NCBI GenBank assembly: GCA_015039465.1 | Contig: MU130378.1 | Coordinates: forward strand, 1,492,570 to 1,556,569 | Source of the DNA: Phlegmacium glaucopus | Taxonomy: Eukaryota; Basidiomycota; Agaricomycetes; Agaricales; Cortinariaceae | Reading direction: 5' to 3' | Length of the DNA: 64,000 bases | In this document: piece after piece, positions 1 through 10,400 of the stretch | Position numbering within the stretch: position 1 is the stretch's first letter | How the letters are laid out: each line of letters starts with the position of its first letter | The notes under the pieces: generated by a model | The model's input: the letters and a program-made list of their open reading frames with translations, nothing else | What the model was told of the DNA's origin: nothing | The model's database searches: none | Made by a program: the position numbers and the translations under genes

Positions 1-77
1 ACCAGACCTTGACGTTTACGCAGCGCTGGCTGAGATGCAATAGTCGTCATAAACAGAGCTATGGGCGGAGAGGTCAT
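1..77 (-). CDS. SH3BGR/glutaredoxin-like protein, first exon only (partial)
   Basis: The minus strand opens with an ATG at 77 and reads MTSPPIALFMTTIASQPALR, then KRQ, before a plausible donor (GTCTGGT) at 7-1. The splice falls after the first base of the next codon. The opening resembles fungal SH3-domain-binding glutamic-acid-rich (thioredoxin-fold) proteins, whose N-terminus has a P-P-I-x-L-F strand followed by S-Q-P-x-L-R-x-R-Q. The rest of the gene lies beyond the window. It is divergent from the phosphatase gene at 194, with 116 bp between start codons. The assignment rests on about 23 residues, so it is tentative. Confidence 0.55.
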   Translation of the reverse strand, partial: MTSPPIALFMTTIASQPALRKRQGL

Positions 78-193
78 GATGGCTTGACGGTCAGAGGTCA
101 AGTTGACTTTGATCACTGAGATCTCTGACTCCGGTCCGTCGAATGATTTGCTTCCGACTCTTGCCTCTTCTTCATTACTGATAGAATCGTAAA

Positions 194-901
194 ATGGCTT
201 TGCATGATCAATCGCCAACGCAAGTAAAGGCATTAATAGTTTGTTTAGGCACGAATTATCTTGCGGTTAAAAAAAACCAATGTTTAATAACTAGTCGAAT
301 TATCTAGGCAACATCTGTCGTTCTCCGATGGGCGAAGCTGTCCTTAAAGACATCGCAAAGAAGAGGGGAATTGACATTGTCGTTGACAGTTGTGGAACAG
401 CTGGTTATCATGTAGGTGAAAGCCCCGATGAGCGGTACGTACTTTATCTTTGAAGTCTTTTTACAATTCTTTATCATTACCTAGGACGGTAGCTGTTTGT
501 AGAAAGGTTCACTTCATATAGATTCCTTGTGATGATCAACCATTGAGGCAAACGTTGAATCATAGAACAACGTGCCGATAGATAGTTTTGCTCGTCAAAT
601 TTCGACTTCAGATTTCATTCAATTTACCCATATTCTTGCGGCCGACGAAAACAACCTTCGCCAACTCAATCAGATCAAGCCTTTGAATGGAAGTGCAGAA
701 GTTCGTCTCTGGGGTTCATACGATGACAATAAACCTATATCCGATCCCTACTACGGTGGAATGGTCCGTTGCGATCAGTTATTGAGATACTGTCTTCAGC
801 TAATATGTTTTCAGAGTGGATTCGAAAAGGTATTCGAGCAATGCGTCCGACTGTCAAACGCCTTCTTGGACGAAGTTGCTAGTGACAAGACATCCATGTA
901 A
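194..901 (+). CDS. LTP1: low-molecular-weight protein tyrosine phosphatase
   Basis: Five exons give an intact 162-residue protein: 194-248, 308-434, 485-506, 566-763 and 815-901. The length is typical of the family. The P-loop reads V-C-L-G-N-I-C-R-S-P (residues 16-25), with the nucleophile Cys17 and Arg23. The general-acid motif D-P-Y-Y-G-G lies in exon 4. The enzyme hydrolyses phosphotyrosine through a cysteinyl-phosphate intermediate and is cytosolic. Intron 1 (249-307) starts with GC instead of GT and interrupts the P-loop glycine codon. Intron 4 (764-814) is 51 nt, has no stop and keeps frame, so retention would insert 17 residues after YYGGM. The start at 194 gives a short N-terminus of normal length. 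The gene ends 77 bp from the end of the dehydrogenase gene on the other strand. Confidence 0.93.
249..307 (+). other. GC-AG intron in the phosphatase P-loop
   Basis: The exon ends TTTAG and is followed by GCACGA; the intron ends CTAG before GCAACATC. Only this junction restores C-L-G-N-I-C-R-S. The nearest GT (243) would remove the catalytic cysteine region. The intron is 59 nt. Confidence 0.85.
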
Positions 902-978
902 TGTATGGTTTCTCTAGCAAGGTTGAGTAAAGGGCTTTCCATTGATGTATTATACAAGACAAGTAGATGGGATCCTCT

Positions 979-3471
979 TCACTGATGAGTGGGCATATCC
1001 ACAGTCGCGCGATTACTAATGGCGTCTGCGGCTCTCCAGAGACTTGTTGTTGTCTAGTTCAATTAGTGAGTTGTATTTCATCATTGCGGGGAAGAAATTA
1101 CCTTATTTTGAGTATAGAAGTTGATACCACTGTTTTGTGATTTTAGTGGGTGATGTCCAGAAAGAAAAGAATTTACATCCTCACCTCTTGCCATAAAAAC
1201 CAATATCACCAAGGACGCTTCCCTAATAAAGTCGGATTGGGTCAATGGCTAGTTAAAGTTCCTGCTGGAAAGACCTCACCTTGTTACCACTCCAAGAGAA
1301 CATCGGCAAGGGTACGGGAATGGGAACATTAATTCCAAGCTGGCCGACATTGACCTCTGTTTCAAACCGTCGGGCGGTTGCACCAGATTGAGTGAAGATG
1401 GCGGCGCCATTCCCGTATTTATTTTCATTGATGATTTCAATAGCATCGTCCAACATGTTGGCCTGAAGGACGACCAAAACCGGGCCAAAAATTTCTTGCC
1501 TGAGCAAAATGATCATCCACTCATCATAAAAATCTTGAAACACATACTGGTAGCATTTCATAGAGGTGTCTCCCTGGATGATGGTGGGGCCAACAAAGTT
1601 TCCATTAGGGTAAAGTTCAGGAGGCGTGATGTTTCGTCCATCAAGGATAATATTTCCGCCATCCTCTTCAGCCGATGCAATAAGTCCAGTCACCCTTTGT
1701 TTCGCAGCCGGGGATATGAGAGGTCCTCTTGGAGTGAAAATTCAGTGGAGAACACATGATCTCACGAATGCTGCCGAACTCACAGATCGGTATCCTTCTC
1801 AAATCCTCCGTTTACTTTAAGTAATTTAGCTCTTTCCACAAGCCCAGGCAACCAATCGGAAGTCTCCCCAACGATGATGGCTACGGGTATTTGAGGGAAC
1901 AATAGACAAGAAATAACGCGGTGGATACACACCCACTGAGATCGCCATACAACGCTGTCCAGCGGCTTGAAGACCAATCAACACCTCTCCAACCAAAAGT
2001 GAAAAAGAAAACCCTACCACCAAAGGCGGCGCCAACTATTGAGTTGATTGCAAAGTTCTTATTAGCTAGAAGACGACGCAGCCTTCAGAAAACACAAATA
2101 AAGGATGTTAGAAACTTCTGACCGTCTGGCATAAGAATAGCGTGATTTTTCGCTCCCATGTTAGCCTTTTCAACCGGTTACCTTGATTCAATAATGTAGA
2201 AGAGCCTTTGACTTGCCTGAACACGTTTTCCATTCTGTGTGCCCCTGTGGCCAAAATATCAATCAACTGCCTTATACTAGTATTAGATGCCTTACCTACC
2301 TGTCATATATGTGCTTTCCAGCGCGATCACCGCCTACGAAACTAATGGCCCTGATTGAAGGATGATCGCATATGGCATTGACGGTAGGAATGCCGCCATG
2401 GACAATATTCAAGACACCCGGGGGTAAGCCTGCGTCAGAGTAAAGCGAAGCATCTTCAAGTATAAGTGGATCAAAGACAAACCTGCACGTTGACAGAGTT
2501 CGGCGATTATCATTGCAGCGCCTGGATCGCGTTCGGAGGGCTTTACGATCAAGGTGTTTCCCGTAACTGCAGCCATAGGAATTGTCCAAAGAGGAATCAT
2601 TCTAGCAAGACATTTCAGGTAAATTGTAGCCGTGATGTCCTTCTGCACGAACTTACGCTGGAAAGTTAAAGGGAGCAATACTAGCACAGACGCCCAGAGG
2701 CACTCTTCTAACCTCGGTATCCATATCCTTGCTCACTGTGGGAAGGGTGTCAGCCGAAACCAAAATAACAGAAATCAAGGTATGGTAGATACCTTCAATT
2801 TTGTCACCCATTAATGTAGATGTGATCCCGGCAGCGGTTTCAACGACCTGTAAACCACGCAAAAGATCTCCATGTGCATCTAGAATTGTAAGTTTCAGTA
2901 ATAAAGTTGTACACTTCAAAGGAGATACAATACCGGCCAATGTCTTGCCCTGTTCCAAGACGATGCTATTAGCGACAGCGTCAGCATTCTCACGAAGGAG
3001 TTGTTGAAGTCTGTACAATGGTGAGGTGAAGAACTTACTCAAGAAAATGTATAAATGACGTACTCTAGAACAAAGCGTTGACGGGTTACGACACTTGTAC
3101 GACTCCAAGATTTGTACGCGTGAGAAGCAGCTTCGACGGCGTCTTTGAATTCCGAGTCTGTGGTTTGTGGAACGCGGGTGAGGAGAGTTTGTGTTGACTG
3201 TAGATGTATTTATGCATTAGTCTGGGTAAATAGGACGTCCTATATTGCGTACAGGGTCGTGTGTGTCAATCCATTCAGTAGTTTTGCTCTCAAGGAATTC
3301 ACCACCAATGAAGTTTTTGGTAGTACCACCAGTAGCGCTAGTGCCCTTCCACTCTGAGGATATCTGTTCTGCTTTTTGGACAGCTAAAGGACTAAGTGCC
3401 CTAAGATGAGATGAAGAGTGGAAGGAATGACTCTGCAAGGTCCTGAGTTGGGGAAACCTACGAAAGTACAT
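979..3471 (-). CDS. ALDH6A1: methylmalonate-semialdehyde dehydrogenase (acylating), mitochondrial
   Basis: This gene of many exons runs from ATG at 3471 to TGA at 981-979. It encodes a CoA-dependent aldehyde dehydrogenase that turns methylmalonate and malonate semialdehydes into propionyl- or acetyl-CoA in valine and pyrimidine breakdown. The N-terminus ([20 protein letters not shown]) is rich in Arg, Ser and His with no acidic residues, fitting a mitochondrial presequence. Family blocks follow in order: NFIGGEF, a TRVPQ exon, [50 protein letters not shown] (catalytic Cys, near 1950), [16 protein letters not shown], and [14 protein letters not shown]. The last exons give [17 protein letters not shown] and a C-terminus ending MPTHQ. 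All blocks can be joined in frame. One intron (2166-2216) has a GC donor. The gene is divergent from the Myb-like gene, with 67 bp between start codons. Confidence 0.93.
2166..2216 (-). other. GC-AG intron in the methylmalonate-semialdehyde dehydrogenase gene
   Basis: On the minus strand the exon ends GTTCAG and the intron starts GCAAGT and ends GAAAAG (51 nt). The join gives [12 protein letters not shown], the expected family sequence. CAG/GCAAGT is the strong exon-side consensus that GC donors usually need. Confidence 0.85.
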
Positions 3472-3538
3472 GTGGAACGAAGGATGAAATCACGTGCATG
3501 TCTGAGCTCTGGTTTTTTTAACATACTTTGAGTCTGAG
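3472..3538. promoter_or_regulatory. 67-bp divergent promoter with an E-box
   Basis: This short region separates the start codons of the dehydrogenase gene (-) and the Myb-like gene (+). It contains the palindrome CACGTG at 3491-3496, a site for bHLH factors such as fungal Cbf1 or Pho4 types. Whether it is used is inference. Confidence 0.4.
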
Positions 3539-5365
3539 ATGCATCATCACGCGATGAACGGGTATAATGGCGCGTCAACAAGTTCCCAGAATTGTGACGA
3601 TTACCCGGTTTCACACCCAAATCATCCCCTTAACCAACAGCAGCAACGTCCACCACAAAATCATTGGCCTCAGATGAATGGGCCATCACAACATCAACAA
3701 CCTCCTTTCAACCAACTTCCCTGGGGCAACCAAATGCCCCCCTTCCCAAATAACATGAATCCTATGCCTGGTTTCAATATGAACTTCCTACCTCCACATT
3801 TTTTCCCAGAATATGCTCTCAAATTCAGTGCCGTCAACGCCTCCGATGAGCCAACTCTTGTTTCCAAATTGATAACTAGTCGAAAGAGAGGCGAAAGTTA
3901 CAAAGATGCATTAAATAGTCTTCATACGGTACTTTTCTTCCCTCCCTCGGCTGTATCATACTTTGTCACTAACAAAGAGGTACAGGTAGGTGGTCACTCT
4001 GCGATCCTTTGGAAAGACTATTATCTGGACCATAAAGACCGTATTGATGGATGGGTTGCTATGTATTTGCAAAAAGACAATGACAAGTCCCCTGTTCCTA
4101 GAGACGATCCCTCATCCTCATCAGAGAGAGGTCACAGTACGGGAACTGCCAAAAAACCTTCTTTCAACCAGGAACCATCTCCCAGTGCATCTGCTCGTCT
4201 TGGTATATCAGCGCCTCCTGTTAAGCATCCCAAAAAGTCGAACCAGTCAACACCACCTCTACCGCTTGAGCAGCCCTCAAATAGTCGCAGAAATACCATA
4301 AACAGCATTACTGCACCAGCCCCTGTTTTCGGGAATCGTCTACCTGCTCCAAACGCTGAAATCAAAATTCCGGACCCCCCTTCGCGTTCCCCGAGTCCTC
4401 CCACAAACATTATACCTCACCGCGGACGAGGGAATAAGTATACACAAGAAGATCGCGATTTTTTCATCAAATTCGTTGGCTGGCGTTTGAAGCAAGATCC
4501 ATCACTTACAAGACATGATATTTGTGATCTCCTCGCAGAGAAGGTGTGGATCTTTTTCTTTTGATCCATTCTTGCACTCGAGTTAATTTCACTGTCAGGC
4601 ACCTCATCATTCTGCACAATCTTGGGCATCACATTGGTCAAACAATCACGACTTGCCTGACAAGATCCTGGCTGCGGCAAGAGGCATCGAATTAGAAACC
4701 GAGGGATCTGATTCAGAAGAAGAGGAGGAAGTTCCAGTCAAGTCAAGGCCAAAATACAAAGATATCACCACCAGTGAAGATTCAGAGGGATCCGAGTCAC
4801 AAGACGAGTCGGAGTCGGAGGACGATGAATCAGACAAAAAGCCGTTGCGCCGTTGGACTGAAGAAGACATGGGCGAGAAAGGAGGCCCCTTCACTGATGC
4901 TGATAACTACATTGCCGCAAAATACCTTGCTTCTTTCCCGGACTTCGAAGGAGCTACTTCTCGGGAACGATGGGGGCCATTTCACGACAAGGTAATCCAT
5001 AAATTGTCCTTTTACAACAATTTTTACCCAGTCGATGTTCCTTTAGCATCCTCAACGATCAGTTAAATCATGGGTGGAATACTACCGCAGAAATGGACGC
5101 GGTGAGCAAACATGTGTTTGGCTTTTTTTTTTGTTGCGTACTCTGACGACCCGCAGCCATTGAGACACTTGCGAAGAGGATCCGGAAGGAAGAAAGTAAT
5201 CCCATGCCTTCAGCGGTGTCATCGATATATACTCAATGCGCTCGACCCACGCTGGCCCCCAAAGTTAAACGAAAACATGTCGATTCGGATGACGACTCTG
5301 GTGATGATGATGATGATGATGATGACCATGGTCGACCAAAGCGCAGAAGGCCCAGCGAAGCGTAA
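3539..5365 (+). CDS. nuclear protein with three Rap1/Myb-like repeats
   Basis: Four exons (3539-4543, 4599-4991, 5047-5101, 5157-5365) sum to 1662 nt, giving 553 residues in frame. The N-terminus is rich in Gln, Pro, Asn and His. Three segments end in the same pattern, a Trp followed by aromatic residues: WKDYY near residue 160, SAQSWASHW near 345, and SVKSWVEYY near 475. The second (YTQEDRDFF to ASHW) and third (FTDADNY to EYYRR) look like the Myb-type helix-turn-helix of Rap1/TERF2IP. An acidic Ser/Glu/Asp stretch lies between them. The C-terminus has a run of Asp and a basic cluster (RPKRRRP) that looks like a nuclear localisation signal. The family is found in Agaricomycetes and, to my knowledge, is uncharacterised. 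A role in DNA or telomere binding is inference only. Confidence 0.8.
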
Positions 5366-5624
5366 TTTTCAATGCTTTGTCGTCTATTCATTTCTTGGGA
5401 AATACATACACTGATGGGTAACGTATGTCGCTGTACTTATGCTACTATCTTAACTAGTGTTATCTTACTGTCCATAATTTTCTGGTTGAAAACGTTCATC
5501 GATCATTTCACGTGCGCGGGTTAATATATATTACGGAGATCGATAACTTTAAGTAGAGTCAACGACAACCACCACTTAACAACACCTCCGATATAAGAAC
5601 CCAACCTTTTCCGATAAAACTACA
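5366..5624. promoter_or_regulatory. intergenic region upstream of Rab GDI, with an E-box
   Basis: About 260 bp separate the Myb-like gene stop from the GDI start. No ORF or RNA gene was recognised. A CACGTG palindrome lies at 5509-5514, about 110 bp before the GDI ATG, followed by an AT-rich stretch (TTAATATATATTA). Confidence 0.35.
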
Positions 5625-7291
5625 ATGGATGAAGAATACGATGTATGTTAATCCTGAATAACAGCTGCTGACGATCTCAGTCATTCATCTAGGTGATTGT
5701 CCTGGGTACTGGTCTCACAGAATGTATTCTCTCAGGTTTACTTTCTGTCGAAGGAAAGAAGGTCCTTCACATGGATAGGAATGACTATTACGGTGGTGAT
5801 AGTGCTAGTCTCAACTTAACTCAGGTTTGGCGTACCCTATAGTCTACCTACGGTACAATCGCCTCACAATGTATTTCAGCTATACCGAAAATTCCGTCCA
5901 AACCAAGCTCCACCAACAGATATAGGTCGCGACCGCGATTACGCAGTCGATCTCGTCCCAAAATTTATCATTGCATCAGGAGAATTGACCAAGATATTGG
6001 TCCACACCGATGTCACTCGTTATCTCGAATTCAAACAGATTGCGGGCAGTTTTGTCTATCGTGATGGCAGGATATCCAAGGTTCCCAGTACAGAGATGGA
6101 GGCTGTGAAAAGCCCTCTTATGGGTTTATTTGAGAAAAGACGTGCTAAGAAATTCTTCGAGTTCTTGCAAGGATGGAAGGACGATGATCCTACTACCCAT
6201 CAAGGTACGTGAGGCACATCCTCGTTACCGAATTCTCTGATCTGGATTCCAGGACTCGATCTCGACAAGAACAGCATGAAAACTGTATACGAGAAGTTTG
6301 GACTAGAACCCGGTACTCAGGACTTCATTGGCCATGCTATGGCCCTCTATTTAGATGATGAGTGAGATTTATTCCTTTTGAAAAGTATGAGATGATGCCA
6401 ACGTCCTCTGTTCTAGTTATATCACCAAGGTTGCACGTCCCACCTACGATCGCATCATCCTTTACACTTCATCAATGGCTCGCTATGGGAAATCACCGTA
6501 CATCTACCCTCTTTATGGTCTCGGCGAGCTTCCTCAGTCGTTCGCCAGGCTGAGCGCCATCTACGGTGGTACTTACATGCTGGACAAACCCATTGAAGCC
6601 ATTGTCACAGATGCTGATGGTAAATTTGTGGGAGTGACCAGCCATGGTGAGACTGTCAGGGCAAAGCAAGTAATTGGCGATCCAAGCTACTTTGGATCCG
6701 GGGCAGACGGTGGCAAGGTCAGAGTTATTGAAGATGGAAAAGTTGTTCGAGCTATCTGCTTCCTCAAACACCCTATACCAGGAACAGAGGATTCCGACAG
6801 TTGTCAGATCATTATTCCCCAGAATCAGATAAATAGAAGAAATGGTAAGAAATGGTTACTTTGAAGAGTTTCCCACTGATTCAATGACCTGACACAAGAC
6901 ATCTACATCGCCATGGTATCCTCAACCCACAACGTTTGTGCCAAGGACGTTCACGTTGCTATCGTCAGCACAATTGTCGAGACTGATAAGCCTGAATTGG
7001 AGATTGCACCTGGACTCAGCCTGCTCGGTCCTATATATGAGAAGTCAGTAATTCTTTCTTTTTTGAATGGCACCTCCTAATAACTATCTTGGTAATAAAT
7101 ACAGATTTGTGTCCATTACACCTCTGTACAGGCCAACAAGCTCGGGTCAAGCTGACAATATTTTCATCACTAGATCCTATGATGCGACGTCCCATTTCGA
7201 GACGGTCGTTGAGGATGTCCAAGACGTCTGGAAGCGAATTATTGGCACGGATCTCGTACTTAAGAAGCGAGAAGTTGAAGTCCAAGGATGA
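5625..7291 (+). CDS. GDI1: Rab GDP-dissociation inhibitor
   Basis: The gene starts MDEEYD, then splices to [18 protein letters not shown], the Rossmann-type nucleotide-fold motif of the GDI/REP family. Later blocks are DRNDYYGG (family SCR1 region), the [20 protein letters not shown] exon, [18 protein letters not shown], a [12 protein letters not shown] exon, [20 protein letters not shown] (SCR3), GGTYMLDKP, and a C-terminal [14 protein letters not shown] block. The protein extracts GDP-bound, prenylated Rab GTPases from membranes and recycles them in vesicle traffic. The small introns can all be joined in frame and the stop is at 7289-7291. Family assignment is firm. It faces the end of RAV1 with 133 bp between stop codons. 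Confidence 0.95.
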
Positions 7292-7424
7292 GTAGCAGGA
7301 CATACACAACGACTTATCCACAATTTGCTGTACATCAATATACTCCGATAAGAATTTTGCTTCGTCCCTTCAACCGTACGCGTAAAACACCATCGATCTG
7401 ATCACTGATACTGTGGTGTGATGA

Positions 7425-10400
7425 TCAGATAAAAGCATTCATGTCGAACTCCGGTACTTTAACGTCTTGCTTCGCAGATTTCATCAAATTTCCTAAACCC
7501 GCTTTTCGGGCAAAGAGGTCACTCTCTTCCTGGATTGTCTCTATCGAGTGTTTTAGTTCCGTGTCTTTGGCAGGCGAGGCCTTGCGTGTTGGGGGTAGAG
7601 ACAAAATATCCATATCGATCATGATAGAAGATCTGCGGCGTAAAGCAGGTTCAAGGGGAAACAACGGTCGGGAAGGTGATGGTGCTACAAAAGACCCTTT
7701 TTCAATTGTCGGTGAGCGTCTGGGGCTGTGGACTGCAGTAGATGGTCGAGCAAATGACCACGAGCGAACAAGATCCAATGCTAAGACATGGCAACCTATG
7801 GAAAATCAATTACATTTGTATTTCGAACATGCAACGCAACGCTTACCCATTCTACAGAACACACGAGACATCTGTAACACAAAGTTGAATTCGGCTCGAC
7901 CTGAAATTTCACTTGTTCCTTTCGCAGCTTGCAGCGTTTTCGATCGTAATTGTGAGAACAGCAGTGCCAAGCTTGGGTCATCATAATGAGGCTCTCCGAT
8001 CTCCGAAATTTGCATGTTGAAAGCAGCGGCGATGTCTTGTAAAGGTGTCTATGAATGGAAAGGACCGTTGGATTGGAAATTAAATCAAAAATAGGGAGAT
8101 CCTCGCACCAATATTATGCGAACGGCTAGGTCTCGTCTGTGCAATAGCCAGAAGGCCCAACTCCCTAGCCATCGATTTCCATATTCAAAAGCAATCGGAA
8201 GAACCGTATTTGTCAGAATATCTTGCATTATTGGTCCTTCGTTGCTTTGTTCGACAACACGGGCGATAGCCACAGCAAGTTGAAAGTCCCCAAGTTGTTT
8301 AATACAAACATTTACGGCATCTTTTAAAGAACCACCAAGCAAAAAAAAGGCTGCAGCATATTCTTAAAAGGAAGTTAGATATGAGTTGCTCCAAAATAGT
8401 AGATATGTACCAAAACGTTGCTTGCTAAGCAATGCGTATGCGTTCTTGAGTGCAGCAGTTCGCCATCGAGGGTTTGTGAAATCGTTGCCAAGAAACTTCA
8501 ACATGACACTCTGTTCCTTGTGCCAGGCCGCCTGCCGCCACAATCCTTGAACTAATTTCGACTTGCCCAGTGCAAAATAGAAAAGGGAGCACGCTGTAGG
8601 GTCACGGTTGTCCCCAGCCATATACTCGTTTCGTGCAATAATCTCGAGTTGCGTTTTCTAAAGAACGTAAAACATTAAAAAGTCATACTTCTTGAATGAC
8701 TACGTTATGAACTAACCAGCTGCTCAGAAGAATTAAGCCAAAGGGAAATACCCAGAGCTCTCGCATCAGACCATGTCATCTTTCCGTCGCAAGCTGCAGT
8801 CGACGCACTCAGCAGCAGCTCTTGGCTTTCGCTGTGGAATGCCCAAACCATATCTCGGAACCGAAGTCTTGCTCTCCGTGCTGATTGACTTGGGGCAGCC
8901 CCATTTGTTGCTGCGCCATTTATTGCAGATGCGCGTCGATTGATGATATAAAAGGATCTCATTGAGATAAGGTATCGGAGACCACTGGAATCGAGCGCAC
9001 GCCGTTGTTCGTCGATCTAAGTCTGATGATCAGCTATGCAAATATTGAATCTTATAACAGTACAACCAACTTCCAAAGTCGTTTGAATCAACACAATTAA
9101 ATGGGCTTGTTCATTTGCTGTCAAATTGGGCAACGGATGTGATTCAAGGGCCATAATCAAACGAGTAACGACTGGTCGACAGAAACTCATATCTTCTGGC
9201 CTATACGACAACTTAAGTCACCAGTTAAAGGAAGTATTGTGTCAACATACTCATGTGATTGAGCTACTGTTTCATTGAATAACATTTTATATTGCCGTTT
9301 GTCGACACGCTATAGATCATCATTATAGGTTTCGGTGATAAGACAGCTAGCTCACCCCAGCGACTGGTTGGTTGTCCTGTAAAAATCTCTCCACGGAAAG
9401 ATGCAAGCATTTCCGATCATCAATGCCTTCCTTGCTCTCCGCCATGAATTTGGCAAGGTTCACAATGATCTCTTTGACAAGCTCTATTTTCTCTGTATGC
9501 CATTAAACACGGAATTAAGTAAACAATTTTTTCGATGACATACCCCATAAAAGACACTGTAATAACATTTGTGGATGATAGTCGTCCAATGGTCCATTTT
9601 GCCGAGCAACGTACTCCATTAGGCTTTCTGCAGATTTCTCACTTTTGCCTTTGTCGTTGTGTGGAGGTTCGCTAAACAAATACATCTGTGGTCCGGCCGC
9701 AATCAGGAAGGAGCCGTGCGCGAGCCAAATAGAGTCGCTAATGGTGTAAGGGGTGAAACTAGATTGCAGAAAGTCAATGAATTGAATCGAAACATTTCAA
9801 CGCTCGGACCTAGATATATCTATCGTTCGACATAATCCCCACCCGGGGCCTTCGTCAAAGTAGGTCATCCGCTGTTGGCAAAGAATATCGATACGATGTG
9901 CATATCCGACTGCCAGTATGGACTGCATATCGGGTGTCGAACTCCAATCCAAGTCAAGGATAGTCTCGCTACATAGTTCTTGTGAGCATTTACGTTCTGA
10001 CGCATGTGAGATAAGTTGAATAGTACCTGTATTCACCACGATATTCAAGGCCAGAGGCAAATTCTGATTCCGTTGAATCCCAGATAGTCAATTCATCGCC
10101 TTTGGGGCCACCGACAACTTGAATATAAGAGAAAACGCCATTAAGTCTGAGAAAGATGATGCTGTGGTAGTTGACTTACTCAGCGCAGTTTTCTTTGCAG
10201 AACTACATCGAACTTTGCGGAATCCAGTGCGAGCAGTTCTCACTTTGCCAGTACATCTCCATCCTGTTTTTCCATTTGTCTCTGGAACCCAAAAAGCAAG
10301 TTCGCCACCTTCAGAGACGCTTAAGAGAACATCATGTTCCATCCAATCGCGACTGTGACCCCAGGCCATTGGATCCACGGGAAGTATGAACCTTGGCGTG

